From Acidobacteria subdivision 2 bacterium RH1 MAG20 (lineage in GTDB: Bacteria; Acidobacteriota; Terriglobia; Terriglobales; Acidobacteriaceae): 61,337 bases of DNA. This document shows, in pieces, positions 43,549-53,972 of this stretch. The stretch spans positions 1 through 61,337 of the forward strand of contig NFUO01000632.1 of the NCBI GenBank assembly GCA_002197545.1, written 5' to 3'. The number at the start of each line of letters is the position of its first letter. Within the stretch, counting starts at the first letter, position 1. Below the pieces are notes generated by a model. It saw only the letters and a program-made list of their open reading frames with translations. It was not told the DNA's origin and made no database searches. The translations under genes were made by a program, and so were the position numbers.

Positions 43549-46500
43549 TTAGAACGAGAACCGTCCGATGAACTGCAGCGATCGTGCGAAGTACTCGACC
43601 GGATTGCCTGTGACGGCCAGCGGAGTACCATAGGCGTTCGCACCCGTTCCAATGCTTGCGGTTGTGGCGAAATTGCCATAGTTGGAGTGATTGAAGAGGT
43701 TGAACGCTTCTACGGCGACGATCGCGTGGTACTTCTCCTTGAACTTGAAGGACTCCTGCAGGCGCGAGTCGACCCGGTTGTAGGGGGTACCGCGAAAGCC
43801 ATCGCGCTCCAGTATCCAGTAACCATAGCCGGCATCATAGTGGACCTTCGACAGTGGCACATAAGTTGTGACGCACGTTGTGACGGGGCAAGTCGTTCCG
43901 GGGGCGATCGGCTGGGCTGCAAAGGTCCGTGTGCCCAGACTGTAACCATTCACACTGGCCCCGCTGCTCGGCGCAAACGCCTGCCCGGAACCAAAGTGAT
44001 ACAGGCTGGAGAGAGAAAGCCCATATCTCCACTGATATTCGCCAGTCACTGTCAATGTATGGCGCTGGTCATCTGTTCCGTTCGCCCATTCCTGCTGGAT
44101 GCCGGGTTTGAAAGGCTTGTTCGGGTAGGAGAATGGTCCGTTGGTGGAGTTCTTAGTGCGGCCCCAAGTGTACGCGATCGCTCCAGTAAAGCCCTTCATC
44201 GTTGAGTGCTTGATGCCAACCTGTAGCGCGTCGGCGATCACTCCAGCCCCGGGATAGGTCGTAAACTGGCGAACCGTCGCGCCAAACAGGTTGCTGCAAA
44301 CCTGCTTCGCGGCTATACCGCCCGGTCCGCCATTCGCAAGGTTGCTGACCGTGTCCAGCAAAATACTTCCATTGCTACAGGTGCGAGCGGCATAAGTCGC
44401 TGCGGAGATATTAGTGGCGGGGTTCAGATTCTGCTCGGGACTCGCAGGGTTTGCGAGCAGGTTTCCGCTCAGGGCAATAAAGTCATCGTAGACGCGTGTA
44501 TGAACGAAATCGGCTGACATCGTTGTCCTCATCGGCAACTCCCGCTCTACGCCAAAGGATGCCTGCAGCGCATAGGGGGTCTTCGCTCCGCGCGCCACCG
44601 GTTGGGGTGCGCTGACGTAGTTGGTCGGATTTGCGAGGGGATTCTGACCGGCAAAGGGGCTTGGCAACGCAAGACCCGCCTGGCCGGTGGATTGATTTGC
44701 CGACACCGTCGCCTGCAGAGCTCGGCTGGTGCTGCTGTAAAGCTGTTCGTCGATGATGGCGTTTGCAACCTGGTCTGCGAAGTAGAGCCCCGCGCCCCCG
44801 CGAACCGAGGTTTTGCCATCGCCGAACGGATCGTATGAGAACCCAAGCCGCGGCGCGAAGTTTGCATTCGGGTTCGTGTTTGGCGTCAGCAATCCAAGCG
44901 TCGGCACAAAGGACGTGTTGTAGGCGCCCAGATCGTTGTCATACCGCAATCCAAGGTTCAGGGTTAGCCGAGGCAGGATCTTCCAATCGTCCTGTGCCCA
45001 CACACCGATGATGTTGCGGCCGATGCTGATGTCGTAGCTGCCAAACCCCTGCGTAAAGGTCTCATTCGTATTGCAGTACGCCCCGATCGCCGCGTAATTC
45101 CAGGTGGTCGGATCCAGCGTCCCCTTCGGGAAAAAGGTGGCATAGTCGGAGGCGCCCAACGAGGTCGCTCTATTCGAAGAGCAGCTGGTCAGGCCGCCGC
45201 GCGCATACTGCGCAAACGATCCGCCATGAAACGTATACAGGTACTCGCCGCCAAGTTTGAAGCTGTGTTTTCCCTTCATCCAGAACACGTCGTCGCGGTA
45301 TTGCTGCGTCGCCTGGCTGAAGGTTTCCGGCTGGTTATATGCCTCGCCAACCGTAACGGTGGGCAGGGCGACGACGATCGAATTGACGTTGTAGTACGGG
45401 AGATTCTGGAATACGAAGTGGTGGTAGCCCGCATGCACATCGTTGACCATTTTGGCGCTGATGTTTTTCTCCCAATCGAAGACATACCCATAACTGGAGT
45501 AAGCGGAAGAATAGGACGAGCTCGGCTCAGCGGTTCCTACGAAGTCCAGCGTGTTCGAAAACTTATCCAGCCGTAAGACGAAATGATTGTTTTCGTTCTT
45601 CTGATAATCAAATCGACCCAGCCACTCGTTCACTTTCAATGTGGAAGGATGAGAAAATGACGGTCCAATGATCGGGGATGCCGTGTAGGTGGTCGGCGAG
45701 TGTTCACCCTCATACGAGCCGAAGTACCAAAGCTTATCCCTTATGATCTTCCCGCCGAATGTGCCACCGTACTGTTGATCTGCAAAGGGGTTGACTTTTT
45801 TGCTGATCGGATCGGATGCGTTGAAGTAGGAGTTGCGGAAGTATCCAAACCCGCTGCCATGGATAACGTTGCTTCCCGACTTTGTCTGCGCGTTTACGTA
45901 AATCCCAGCCGACCGTCCCGCCGTCGCGTCAAATCGATTGGTGATGATTTGGAACTGGGAGATCGCATCCTGCGAGAAGCGCGGCTGACCAAAGCTGGAG
46001 CCCACCGAGTCCTGTGAAACCTGCAGACCGTCCATCGTGATCTGAAATTTACCCGTCTCCGCGTCCCCATAGGACGCACCACCAGGCGCCGATACCGGCG
46101 AATTGCCAAACGCGTTAGCCTTAATGCCGGGGATCAGCGTCGACAACGCGATGTAGTTTCGTCCGTTGATCGGCACGTCCTCCACCTCCTTCGGCGTTAC
46201 GTTTCCCGCAACCGCCGACGATGTCGTATCGATCGCCAACTGATCGGATGCCGTCACCACCATCTCGACATTAGCGCTCGCAAGCGGCAGAGAGACGTCC
46301 ATCTGCGCTAACTGCCCCACCAGCAGAAGGACCTTCTTCTGCACCTTAGCGAAGCCCGGCGCACTCACCGTAATCGTATAGTCAGCCGCAACCAGGCTCG
46401 GAAGCGCATATACGCCCTGGGCGTTCGTTGTCGCGAAGAACGAGGAGCCGTCGACCTGCGTTACTTCGACCTTCGCCCCTTCAAGGAGACCCCCTTGTGA

Positions 46501-46608
46501 GTCCGAGACAACGCCGCTTAGTCCAGTCTGCTGGGCAAAGACCGCGGAGCATACAAACAGGAGAACGGAGAGAAAAAGAGCAGAAAAAAGTCTGTTGATA
46601 ATCTTCAT
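43549..46608 (-). CDS. Second TonB-dependent receptor with carboxypeptidase-regulatory domain
   Basis: A 1019-residue outer-membrane receptor. Signal peptide ending VCSAVFAQ, CarbReg domain (GVVSDSQGGLLEGAKVEVTQ), plug domain with DVPINGRNYIALSTLIPGI, and a barrel with the terminal segment FARSLQFIGRFSF ending in Phe. The ligand is unknown; the co-directional amidohydrolase 74 bp downstream suggests a peptide or amide compound (inference). A LysR regulator diverges about 500 bp upstream. Confidence 0.93.
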   Translation of the reverse strand: MKIINRLFSALFLSVLLFVCSAVFAQQTGLSGVVSDSQGGLLEGAKVEVTQVDGSSFFATTNAQGVYALPSLVAADYTITVSAPGFAKVQKKVLLLVGQLAQMDVSLPLASANVEMVVTASDQLAIDTTSSAVAGNVTPKEVEDVPINGRNYIALSTLIPGIKANAFGNSPVSAPGGASYGDAETGKFQITMDGLQVSQDSVGSSFGQPRFSQDAISQFQIITNRFDATAGRSAGIYVNAQTKSGSNVIHGSGFGYFRNSYFNASDPISKKVNPFADQQYGGTFGGKIIRDKLWYFGSYEGEHSPTTYTASPIIGPSFSHPSTLKVNEWLGRFDYQKNENNHFVLRLDKFSNTLDFVGTAEPSSSYSSAYSSYGYVFDWEKNISAKMVNDVHAGYHHFVFQNLPYYNVNSIVVALPTVTVGEAYNQPETFSQATQQYRDDVFWMKGKHSFKLGGEYLYTFHGGSFAQYARGGLTSCSSNRATSLGASDYATFFPKGTLDPTTWNYAAIGAYCNTNETFTQGFGSYDISIGRNIIGVWAQDDWKILPRLTLNLGLRYDNDLGAYNTSFVPTLGLLTPNTNPNANFAPRLGFSYDPFGDGKTSVRGGAGLYFADQVANAIIDEQLYSSTSRALQATVSANQSTGQAGLALPSPFAGQNPLANPTNYVSAPQPVARGAKTPYALQASFGVERELPMRTTMSADFVHTRVYDDFIALSGNLLANPASPEQNLNPATNISAATYAARTCSNGSILLDTVSNLANGGPGGIAAKQVCSNLFGATVRQFTTYPGAGVIADALQVGIKHSTMKGFTGAIAYTWGRTKNSTNGPFSYPNKPFKPGIQQEWANGTDDQRHTLTVTGEYQWRYGLSLSSLYHFGSGQAFAPSSGASVNGYSLGTRTFAAQPIAPGTTCPVTTCVTTYVPLSKVHYDAGYGYWILERDGFRGTPYNRVDSRLQESFKFKEKYHAIVAVEAFNLFNHSNYGNFATTASIGTGANAYGTPLAVTGNPVEYFARSLQFIGRFSF

Positions 46609-47109
46609 TTTTGGAGAACCTCATAATGCGAAATCGAGTAAGTCCTGGCTCTCAAATTCGCAACTGCTCTGTGCGAAAGAGAGTTAAGTTGTCGTCGAAG
46701 ACCAAGCGGCGGAACGCTGGAGGAATGACATGGTGAGGCTTACTTGAAGAGCTAGCTGCAAGAGAAAGAAGAGTATTTCCTTCAAAAAATAACCAATCGA
46801 CCACATGGTTCACGGTGGTTCAAAAAGCTTTTCTGGTTGAATTATTGGAGCCTATTGGCTTTCCGAGCCGGTGTCTAATCGAAAGATTCTTGCGCGTGAT
46901 AGAAAAACGCCGGGAGGCGAGAGGTAATGACGTGTAGTTTTCGTTGACAAAAAAGGCAACAGCCTCGAAGATGTCATTACACTGGCATAAATTGTCCGTT
47001 TTAATTGGCGCAATAAAACCGGTTTACCTGACACAACTTCATATTTTCTTTTCTTGCTTTGACGCCCCCGTAGCAGCGCACAGGTTTCAGCACGACACCG
47101 AGGCCCTAC
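46609..47109. other. Divergent region between receptor and LysR gene
   Basis: 500 bp, AT-richer than its neighbours. Around 46787-46823 AACCA, CCACATGG and TGGTT elements form a loose dyad that could be a regulator site. No coding sequence with a proper start is seen. Confidence 0.5.
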
Positions 47110-48075
47110 TTGGACTTTAGAATCAGGCAGCTACAGTGTTTTCTGACGCTTTCCGATCTTCTGAACTACGGGAAGACGGGGCGCGCTTTGTACATGAGCC
47201 AACCGACAGTCACGTTTCAGATCAATTCGCTGGAAGAGGCGTTTGGAGTCAAACTGTTTGAGCGTGATCGCCAGCAGGTTCGGTTGACTAACGCAGGATC
47301 TGCGTTTCGCAAATACGCTCAAAGCATCATGGATACAGTAGATGCGGCGCATGAATGCCTCAGTGGTCTGCATACGCGACTACGGCTGCGCGTGGCCTGT
47401 GGGCCTGTGGGTCAGTTCGTTCTCCTGCCCGCCGTGATCCGTATGCTGGCGGCAGAGTACCCGGATTTCGAGTTGGAGGTCACTGAGCTTACGACCGAGC
47501 AGCAGATGATGCGACTTCCGGAAGGAAAGGTGGACGCCTTGCTAATGGTGGGCGCCCTTCCGGTCAAAGGGTTGCGCTTCGATCCGATTTGCAGGGAGAC
47601 GCTGGTCGCAATGGTGTCACGGCAGAGCGAGCTAGTAAACGATCACTGTATCTCTGTACAGCATTTGCGCTATATCAGCGTTGTCGCTTCGCGCCCCAAA
47701 GACTGCCGTTTTCACCAGCCTTTTCTGCATGCGCTTCTAGCGCCGTTTGGAATTACTCCCCGCATCGTGGAGTCTCCGCAGTCCTGTTCCGTGCAGTTTG
47801 CCTACGTCGCCGCGGGAGAAGGTCTGGCAATTACTACCGAATCGATGGCGGCCTGCACATTCCCAGGTGTCGTTGCGGTCAGATTCAAAGAGACATTGCC
47901 CGAGTTACAGCTCGGCCTTGCCGCTATGGAAACCAACGATACCGCAGCGATGACGATCTTTCGTGAGGTCGTGATGCAGTGCGCGCACACAACGCTGGAG
48001 CGGCGCACCGCGACTTACCTGACTCATGCGCCGCAGTCGGCAGTCAACCTGCAGGAAAGCCGCAAAGCTGGTTAG
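47110..48075 (+). CDS. LysR family transcriptional regulator
   Basis: A 321-residue LysR protein: N-terminal winged HTH (FRIRQLQCFLTLSDLLNYGK, YMSQPTVTFQINSLEEAFGV, LFERDRQQVRLTNAG) and a two-lobed inducer domain. No ATG lies before the HTH; TTG at 47110 is the first start codon that keeps the whole domain. It is divergent from the TonB receptor/amidohydrolase unit, the usual arrangement for a LysR gene and its target. Confidence 0.9.
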   Translation: MDFRIRQLQCFLTLSDLLNYGKTGRALYMSQPTVTFQINSLEEAFGVKLFERDRQQVRLTNAGSAFRKYAQSIMDTVDAAHECLSGLHTRLRLRVACGPVGQFVLLPAVIRMLAAEYPDFELEVTELTTEQQMMRLPEGKVDALLMVGALPVKGLRFDPICRETLVAMVSRQSELVNDHCISVQHLRYISVVASRPKDCRFHQPFLHALLAPFGITPRIVESPQSCSVQFAYVAAGEGLAITTESMAACTFPGVVAVRFKETLPELQLGLAAMETNDTAAMTIFREVVMQCAHTTLERRTATYLTHAPQSAVNLQESRKAG

Positions 48076-48245
48076 AAGCTGACCCCTCCTATTGCAAGAT
48101 CTGTAGTTCTTATTCTCGAATGGAATGAAATTGGCTCTCTACCGGCTAGCGCGTTTGAACGAAGCCGCTGGCGCGGCGGATGCTGCCTCATGGGTGTGTT
48201 CGGGCGTTAGTTCCAGCTAAGGTATGGGTTACAAGGAGGTTCCCT

Positions 48246-49139
48246 GTGACCCATCTTCGCCAGATGATGTTGGATGAACTCCAGCGTCGCAACTACTCTC
48301 CGAACACCGTACGGTCATACATCCATGCGGTCGAGGAGTTCGCCAGGTATTTCCGCCGGTCGCCAGATCAGTTGGGGCCGGACCACGTTCGCGAGTATCA
48401 GGTTCACCTGTTTCGCGATCGCAAGCTCTCGCCGCGCACCATCGAGGGGCAGACTGCTGCTCTGCGGTTCCTGTTCGTTAAGACCCTGCGTCGGCCCTAT
48501 CTGCCCGATGCCATTCCATTTCCCGAGCATCACAAGCGCCTGCCAACCGTGCTCAGTCAGGATGAAGTGGCTCGGCTCATCGACTCTGCCAGCAACCTGA
48601 TGCATCGCGCGATGCTCATGACGCTCTATGCGACCGGAGTTCGCCGCGCCGAACTATGCCGACTCAAGGTGGCCGATATCGACAGCGAACGCATGGTCCT
48701 TCACGTCCAGCAGGGCAAGGGCGGCCGCGATCGGGACGTTCCGCTAAGTCCCAAGCTCCCGGAGATCCTGCGGGAGTACTGGCGCTGGATGAAGCCCAAG
48801 ACCTATCTGTTTCCAGGCATGGAGAACAACTGGAGGGCGGATGTACCCGTCACGGATAAGGTGGCCTGGACCGCTGTCACTGAGGCGGCGAAGCGTGCCG
48901 GCATCACCAAGCGCGTCTCACCCCACATACTCCGGCACAGCTTCGCGACCCACATGCTGGAGGCCGGTGCGGATCTCCGCACCATACAGCTTCTGCTCGG
49001 ACATGCCAAGCTCGCTGATACCACGGTCTACTTGCATCTGTCGCGCCGACATTTGCAAGCGGTCGCCAGTCGACTGGAAGCCATTCAGGTGTCGACTTCC
49101 GATGACATAAAACGATCCAGGAGACGCGCCAAGAGATGA
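48246..49139 (+). CDS. Tyrosine recombinase (XerC/D-like), IS91-associated
   Basis: A 297-residue site-specific recombinase. Core-binding domain with RNYSPNTVRSYIHAVEEFAR; catalytic domain with Arg in ATGVRRAELCRL, HILRHSFATHML (His, Arg), LLGHAKLADT (His) and the Tyr in TTVYLHLSR. All catalytic residues are present. The start is a GTG at 48246 with AAGGAGG six bases upstream. Its end overlaps the start of the IS91-type transposase gene by ATGA, so the two form one unit. It is the only intact recombinase gene in this hot spot. Confidence 0.9.
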   Translation: MTHLRQMMLDELQRRNYSPNTVRSYIHAVEEFARYFRRSPDQLGPDHVREYQVHLFRDRKLSPRTIEGQTAALRFLFVKTLRRPYLPDAIPFPEHHKRLPTVLSQDEVARLIDSASNLMHRAMLMTLYATGVRRAELCRLKVADIDSERMVLHVQQGKGGRDRDVPLSPKLPEILREYWRWMKPKTYLFPGMENNWRADVPVTDKVAWTAVTEAAKRAGITKRVSPHILRHSFATHMLEAGADLRTIQLLLGHAKLADTTVYLHLSRRHLQAVASRLEAIQVSTSDDIKRSRRRAKR

Positions 49140-50323
49140 CCCGGCCCACCCTTGAGGTGGCCGACATCCTCCGCGTAGCGGGCAGCAGCTTCTGGGAGCG
49201 GCACGGATCGCACCTGGCCTGGCAGCACCGCAAGGTGATGGACGCTATTGTCCATTGTCGCACGGCGGCTCTGGGTGGTCATCGCGATCAGTGTCTGCGC
49301 TGCGGCCATCAGGCCATCTCCTATAACTCATGCCGCAACAGGCACTGTCCCAAATGCCAGGCAACGCACGCGCCAAGTGGCTGGCCGCGCGTTCCGCCGA
49401 GCTGTTGCCGGTGCCCTACTTCGACATCGTCTTCACGCTGCCGCACGAGTTATCCGAGCTCGTGCTTCAGAACAAGAGACTGCTTTACGACATACTCTTC
49501 CGCACCAGTGCCGCCACGTTGCTCGAAGTGGCTCGCGACCCCAAGCACCTGGGAGCCGATATCGGCCTACTCAGTGTCTTGCACACCTGGGGACAGAGCC
49601 TTCAGCATCATCCCCATGTGCATTGCATCGTCCCCGCTGGAGGACTCGCGCTCGATGGCTCCGGATGGATTGTTGCATCGCCACGTTTTTTCCTGCCCGC
49701 TCGCGTTCTCAGCCGCGTCTTCCGCGGCAAGTTCACATCTGGACTCAAGCAACTCTTGCTCCGGCACAAGCTCCAGTTCCACGGATCACTCCGAGAACTA
49801 GAGAAGCCCGAGCGCTTCCGTCAGTTCCTGCGCCAGCTATTTACCAAGGAGTGGGTCGTCTATGCCAAGCTGCCCTTCGGCGGAGCGGAGCATGTTCTCC
49901 ACTACCTGGCCCGTTACACCCACCGCGCCGCCATCTCCAACCATCGCCTCGTTGCCTTCAAGGAGGATCGAGTCTCCTTCCGATGGAAGGACTAGGCCGC
50001 AGGCAGCAAGCAGAAGGTCATGACCCTTTCCGCCGATGAGTTCCTGCGACGCTTTCTCATCCACGTTCTGCCCAGCGGGACTAGTCCGCATCCGCCACTT
50101 CGGCCTCTTCGCCAACCGAAGACGGACCGCCGCCCTACGGCGTTGCCGTTCACTCCTCAGCATACCCTCGTCGCCGCAGCAGCCTGCACCGAACAGCCAG
50201 CATCTGTGCCCGGTGTGCTCTGGGCCGATGCTCGTCGTCGAACGGATGACGAGTTACCAGCTTCTATTGCGCTGTACCCTCACGTTGTCCAACTCGTTGA
50301 CGCAAACCGTCGACAGCTCCTGA
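49136..50323 (+). pseudogene. IS91 family (HUH) transposase with three lesions
   Basis: The pieces follow the IS91 pattern. Zinc-binding N-terminus: CLRCGHQAISYNSCRNRHCP then KC. Next, PVPYFDIVFTLPHELSEL and WGQSLQHHPHVHCIVPAGG (the HUH motif), then YLARYTHRAAISNHRL with the first catalytic Tyr. A single base is missing near 49362 (CQ then GNARAKWLAARSAE in another frame), a TAG interrupts WKD-AAGSKQKVMTL at 49993, and another shift near 50075 is needed to read RIRHFGLFANRRR and the C-terminal CPVCSGPM. The transposase is therefore inactive as read. Confidence 0.88.
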
Positions 50324-50593
50324 TCTCACCATGCATAACTCCGCTCCGATCTACGTCCATATCAGCGGTCCTCACGCACGCAACGCCGGCCTGCGCTCAT
50401 TCGAGCCTGCAGACCGGCAACACCGCGATCCCTTGCCACTCGCGAGCATCATGATTCGCCACCCTCAGCGATACTTACGGCGCACAACCCTTGCTTCACC
50501 TCTGCCAGCCAGCTACAGAACTGGTTCGCACCCATCGAAATCCCATAGTCCCACCGCATCCGCCACCCCAGCGGCTTCCTTCAAACGGCCCTA

Positions 50594-51193
50594 TCAAAAC
50601 TGCCCCGAGGGAAACCTCGCGTCGGTCCACGCCTCGTCGCCGGGGCAGCCCTGATCGGGTCCTATCGTCTTCAGGGGACGCTCCATCCAGCAGACGTCCC
50701 AATAGCGGTTGAACTTGTAACCGTTCTCCGAAAATACTCCAACTGTTTTGAAGCCGAAACGTTCGTGCAGTGCTGCCGAAATTGGGTTGGGCGGCACGTA
50801 TCCGGCGACGATGCGATGAATGTCTTCTTCGGATAGGGTCGCAAAAAGCGCGGCGTAGAGTTGAGTGCCCAATCCCTTGCCTATAAACTCCGGCGCGCAA
50901 TAGATGGTGGTTTCGACAGTGGTGTCATATGCGGCTTTGGGACGAAAGCGAGTAGTACCGGTATAACCGACAACGAAGCTGTCTTTTTCGGCGACCAGAA
51001 GCCGGTATCGCCCAGTCTTGCCGAATTGCTCGAACCATGAGATTCGCTGCTCAATGGCCCAAGGCGTCACATCGAAGGTGATCGGCGTATGGACAACATA
51101 GTAGTTATAAATCTCCGTCAGGCGAGTGAGATCGTCTCTCGTCGCTGCGCGAATCTGAATACCAGACAAGTCAGAGGTCTCCGATTCGTTCAT
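50594..51193 (-). CDS. GNAT N-acetyltransferase, phosphinothricin-acetyltransferase-like
   Basis: About 199 residues. IRAATRDDLTRLTEIYNYYV, TPITFD and the acetyl-CoA loop EFIGKGLGTQLY (Gly-rich) with GYVPPNPISAALHERFGF and SENGYKFNRYWDVCWMERPL match the PAT group, which acetylates small amino compounds and methionine sulfoximine-like molecules. It lies as a passenger between IS91 remains and an integrase pseudogene. No clear ribosome binding site; starts at 51193 or 51220. Confidence 0.88.
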   Translation of the reverse strand: MNESETSDLSGIQIRAATRDDLTRLTEIYNYYVVHTPITFDVTPWAIEQRISWFEQFGKTGRYRLLVAEKDSFVVGYTGTTRFRPKAAYDTTVETTIYCAPEFIGKGLGTQLYAALFATLSEEDIHRIVAGYVPPNPISAALHERFGFKTVGVFSENGYKFNRYWDVCWMERPLKTIGPDQGCPGDEAWTDARFPSGQF

Positions 51194-51383
51194 TTCATCA
51201 CGGTTGCCTAGGAGATGCATAATAGTCCGATTGAAATGAAACCCGGATCAATAAATTGCGTAATCGCTCCCATGCTTCCTGCATGCTGATTTTCAGCATT
51301 GATCGGAGGGTGCTCGTTCAGCCGTCCTGGCGGCCCATGTGACGGGCGATTTGGAAGAAATCCTCAACTAGCGCCAACAGGCC

Positions 51384-52345
51384 TTAGCGCGAATCAAGAG
51401 TTTTGGAGAACAGACATTCGAATCGGTCGTTCACTGGTTCCTCCAGATTCTGCTTGCATCCGAGGTAGCGTTCGGTGGTCAGAACTGAGGCGTGGCCTAG
51501 AAGGAACTGGATCTGCTCTAGCTCGCCTCCGTTGACATGACACAGCTTCGCGCAGGTTCTCCGCAGATCGTGAAGCGCAAGGTGATCAAGCTCCATTCCT
51601 CGGGCACAGTTCCGAACCACATACCAGACCACGTTCTCAGAAATTCCCCTACCCCACGAGGTTCCGTGCCGACTGACTGCCCTGAAGACACGGCCCTCCG
51701 TGACTGCTGCTGCCCTCATCCACCTATCGACAGTGCCCTTCACCCAGACTGGCATCGGAACGGTGCGGATGTGGCCACCCTTACCGACGAGGTCCACGAT
51801 TGCCCAGTGTCCCTGGCGGAGCTGGACGTCTTCTTTCCTCAGGGACGCCAGTTCTGCTCGTCGGAGTCCGCATCCGAGGAGGATTGAGATCATAGCCACA
51901 TCTCGGGTGCTACGGAGGCTTTCACCATCGGACTTCTCAAGAAGCAGACGCGCTTGATCGCGGTTCAGCCAGTTGCCGACCCGGAAGCCAAGTTGCTTCA
52001 CGCCTTTCACTCGCCTGATTCCGGCGGCCGGTTACGGACTCAACAGCCCCGAATCGGCGGCCTCGTAGGCGAGGCGCCTGACTGCGGCGAGCCGTTGGTT
52101 GATGGTGCCGGCCGCCAGGCCAAGCGACTCGAGATGCAGCCGGAACCTGAGCACCACGGTTTGATTCAGGGCCAATCGCGGCTCGGAACAGCACATGTGA
52201 TGAATTGCTCCATCGCAAACTTATAGTTGCGGCTCGAGCGCGGTGAATTCAGGCTGTTGAGCACTGAATATTTCGCATGATCCAGATCGGCCAGACGCAG
52301 GACGATCTTACAGCGAAGCTGCTTCTTATTATTATTTTTTGGCAT
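51384..52345 (-). pseudogene. Tyrosine integrase, broken by a frameshift and a stop
   Basis: The start at 52345 has GGAGG eight bases upstream. The first frame gives LRLADLDHAKYSVLNSLNSP and NYKFAMEQFI. A shift near 52190-52205 leads to SEPRLALNQTVVLRFRLHLE and TINQRLAAVRRLAYEAADSG. An in-frame TAA at 52032-52034 follows LLSP. Then IRRVKGVKQLGFRVG and the catalytic domain continue: GLRRAELASLR, LHDLRRTCAKL, LLGHASVLTTERYLG. The second half (51384-52010) still has Arg, His-x2-Arg, His and Tyr and could be made from the GTG at 52010 as a catalytic fragment. Confidence 0.85.
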
Positions 52346-52859
52346 ACAAGCGGCCTCCAGCCGCTGGTCTGCCTTCGAAGATATATTCCAGCCTGCCGGG
52401 CCGATCAGGCTAAGCACTCGACGAGTGCACAGGCGATTTGCACTAAGCCGCTAGCGCGGCAGGGGTATGCTTCTGGGGCCTTTGGATAGAGAAGCGCAAA
52501 GAAGCCCGGGATTGATCCAAGTAGATAGAGCAAACCTGCGAATCTACCCGGGTTCCTGGTTGAGCTCATGTGTCCCTCTTTGATTCACGTAGAAGATACG
52601 TCAAAGACCAACAAAAGGGTTCGCCGAGAAACTCACTCATATGGTGGTATTGACGTTATCAGTAATGGGAACGCCATTCTGATCCCTGAATCCGGATGGC
52701 CGGTAAACAGGAAATAATCCGGCGCAAGTTTAGTTGTGAGAAATCGCCAATGCATGTTTCTAGTCCGATCAAATTCTGGAAACGCGCATTGGACTGTTGG
52801 CAATAGGTGATCTCTGCCAGATGTGTGATTTCCTGACACACCTGGAGGAAATCAAATGT
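52346..52859. other. Gene-free stretch
   Basis: About 510 bp between the integrase pseudogene and the alpha/beta-hydrolase. It contains CCGCTAGCGCGG-like GC-rich dyads near 52450. No frame has start signals or recognisable content. Confidence 0.45.
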
Positions 52860-53972
52860 TTAATGCGCTCCGGCAAGCGGGGCGACGTGTGCGACAAGTT
52901 CCCTGAGAAACTGATCGGGGTTCATAAACACTGCAAAGTGGCCTCCGTAAATCGGCACAAATTCTTTTCGCGGGGCCTGAATCGTTTGGAGATATTTCCG
53001 GGCAAGCTCCGTTGGTGTGGTGAAATCCTCGGTTCCCTCGAAGAAAAATATCGGAATGGAAAATTTTAGGCCGAGGTCCTTCATGGTTTCCGACCGCGTT
53101 TGGGGAAAGAGACGATCTTCGCCAAGAATCTGGCCTTTGAAAGAATCGTTCAAATCCTGTATTGAGTAGCCGGGAGCAACCAACGTACCTCCCATGGTTC
53201 CGTTGAGGAACCGATATGCGCCTTCGAAGAGATTCGACCACTTGCGCTGCACCTGGTAACCCCGACTGGATGCATAGGGAGGCGGGCCAACGCTCTTCAA
53301 CTCATCGAGAGCCTGTTGGTTGCCGGTCGCCTGAGCCTTCTTCAACAGGGCATCATAAGCCGCTGTGTAATTGCGCGTTTCGTCGGCGACCTCCCCCGTA
53401 CCAACATAGGCAAAGAAGAGGTCAGGCTTTTCTTGAATCATTCGGAGACCCAGAACCGTTCCGAACGAATGAGCGACCAGGATTATTTTGCGCTTTCCTA
53501 GATGCTTACACAGGTATTCAGTCAGTTCGATTCCGTCCTGCAACATGCGATCCAGTGTCATGGTGGGCGCAATCGAAGGCCCGGACTTGCGGAGGGTTCT
53601 TCTTGCTCCACGCTGGTCCCACTGCACCACGGTAAAGTAATGTTCCCATGGGGCAAAGTAAGGTAACGACCGGGAACTGGTTACATCACCTGATCCTCCA
53701 TGAAGGAACAAGAGTACAGGATTGTTACGGTCTTCGCCGCGAATCGTGACCCATTGTTCGATGCCGCCGATGGAAACGTAGCTAGCTTCGTCAATACCCT
53801 TTGCTGGGTCTATGAGAGTTCGGCAAGGCTCGCAGAGCCTCTCTGACCTCGTTAGGGATGACGACGTAAACAGGCACGCCGGTCTTTGCGCGATACAGGA
53901 AGATTTGTTCGTCGCCATTCTCGTTCTTTGACAGGCGCTCCCGTCCGAGGTAAGTGGCGTCCAGGATGGCAA
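52860..53972 (-). CDS. Alpha/beta-hydrolase (proline iminopeptidase-like), N-terminus replaced
   Basis: The hydrolase part runs from about residue 55 (DPAKGIDEASYVSIGGIEQW) to the end. It has LLFLHGGSGD (oxyanion loop), VVQWDQRGAR, the nucleophile elbow VAHSFGTVLG, the acid in FFEGTEDFTT and the final His in YGGHFAVF. These are features of the proline iminopeptidase/hydrolase-4 group. The first 54 codons are a wrong-frame reading of an integrase fragment, so the natural start and any signal peptide were lost at a junction near 53810. It may be expressed from a fortuitous start or be non-functional. Confidence 0.75.
   Translation of the reverse strand: MPSWTPLTSDGSACQRTRMATNKSSCIAQRPACLFTSSSLTRSERLCEPCRTLIDPAKGIDEASYVSIGGIEQWVTIRGEDRNNPVLLFLHGGSGDVTSSRSLPYFAPWEHYFTVVQWDQRGARRTLRKSGPSIAPTMTLDRMLQDGIELTEYLCKHLGKRKIILVAHSFGTVLGLRMIQEKPDLFFAYVGTGEVADETRNYTAAYDALLKKAQATGNQQALDELKSVGPPPYASSRGYQVQRKWSNLFEGAYRFLNGTMGGTLVAPGYSIQDLNDSFKGQILGEDRLFPQTRSETMKDLGLKFSIPIFFFEGTEDFTTPTELARKYLQTIQAPRKEFVPIYGGHFAVFMNPDQFLRELVAHVAPLAGAH

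Noticed and set aside
48160..52470. Similar GC-rich dyads (AAGCCGCT-GCGCGGC) near 48162 and 52447 as ends of one element
   Set aside because: Only about 16 bp are alike and the dyad is self-complementary, so chance or a common hairpin type is enough.
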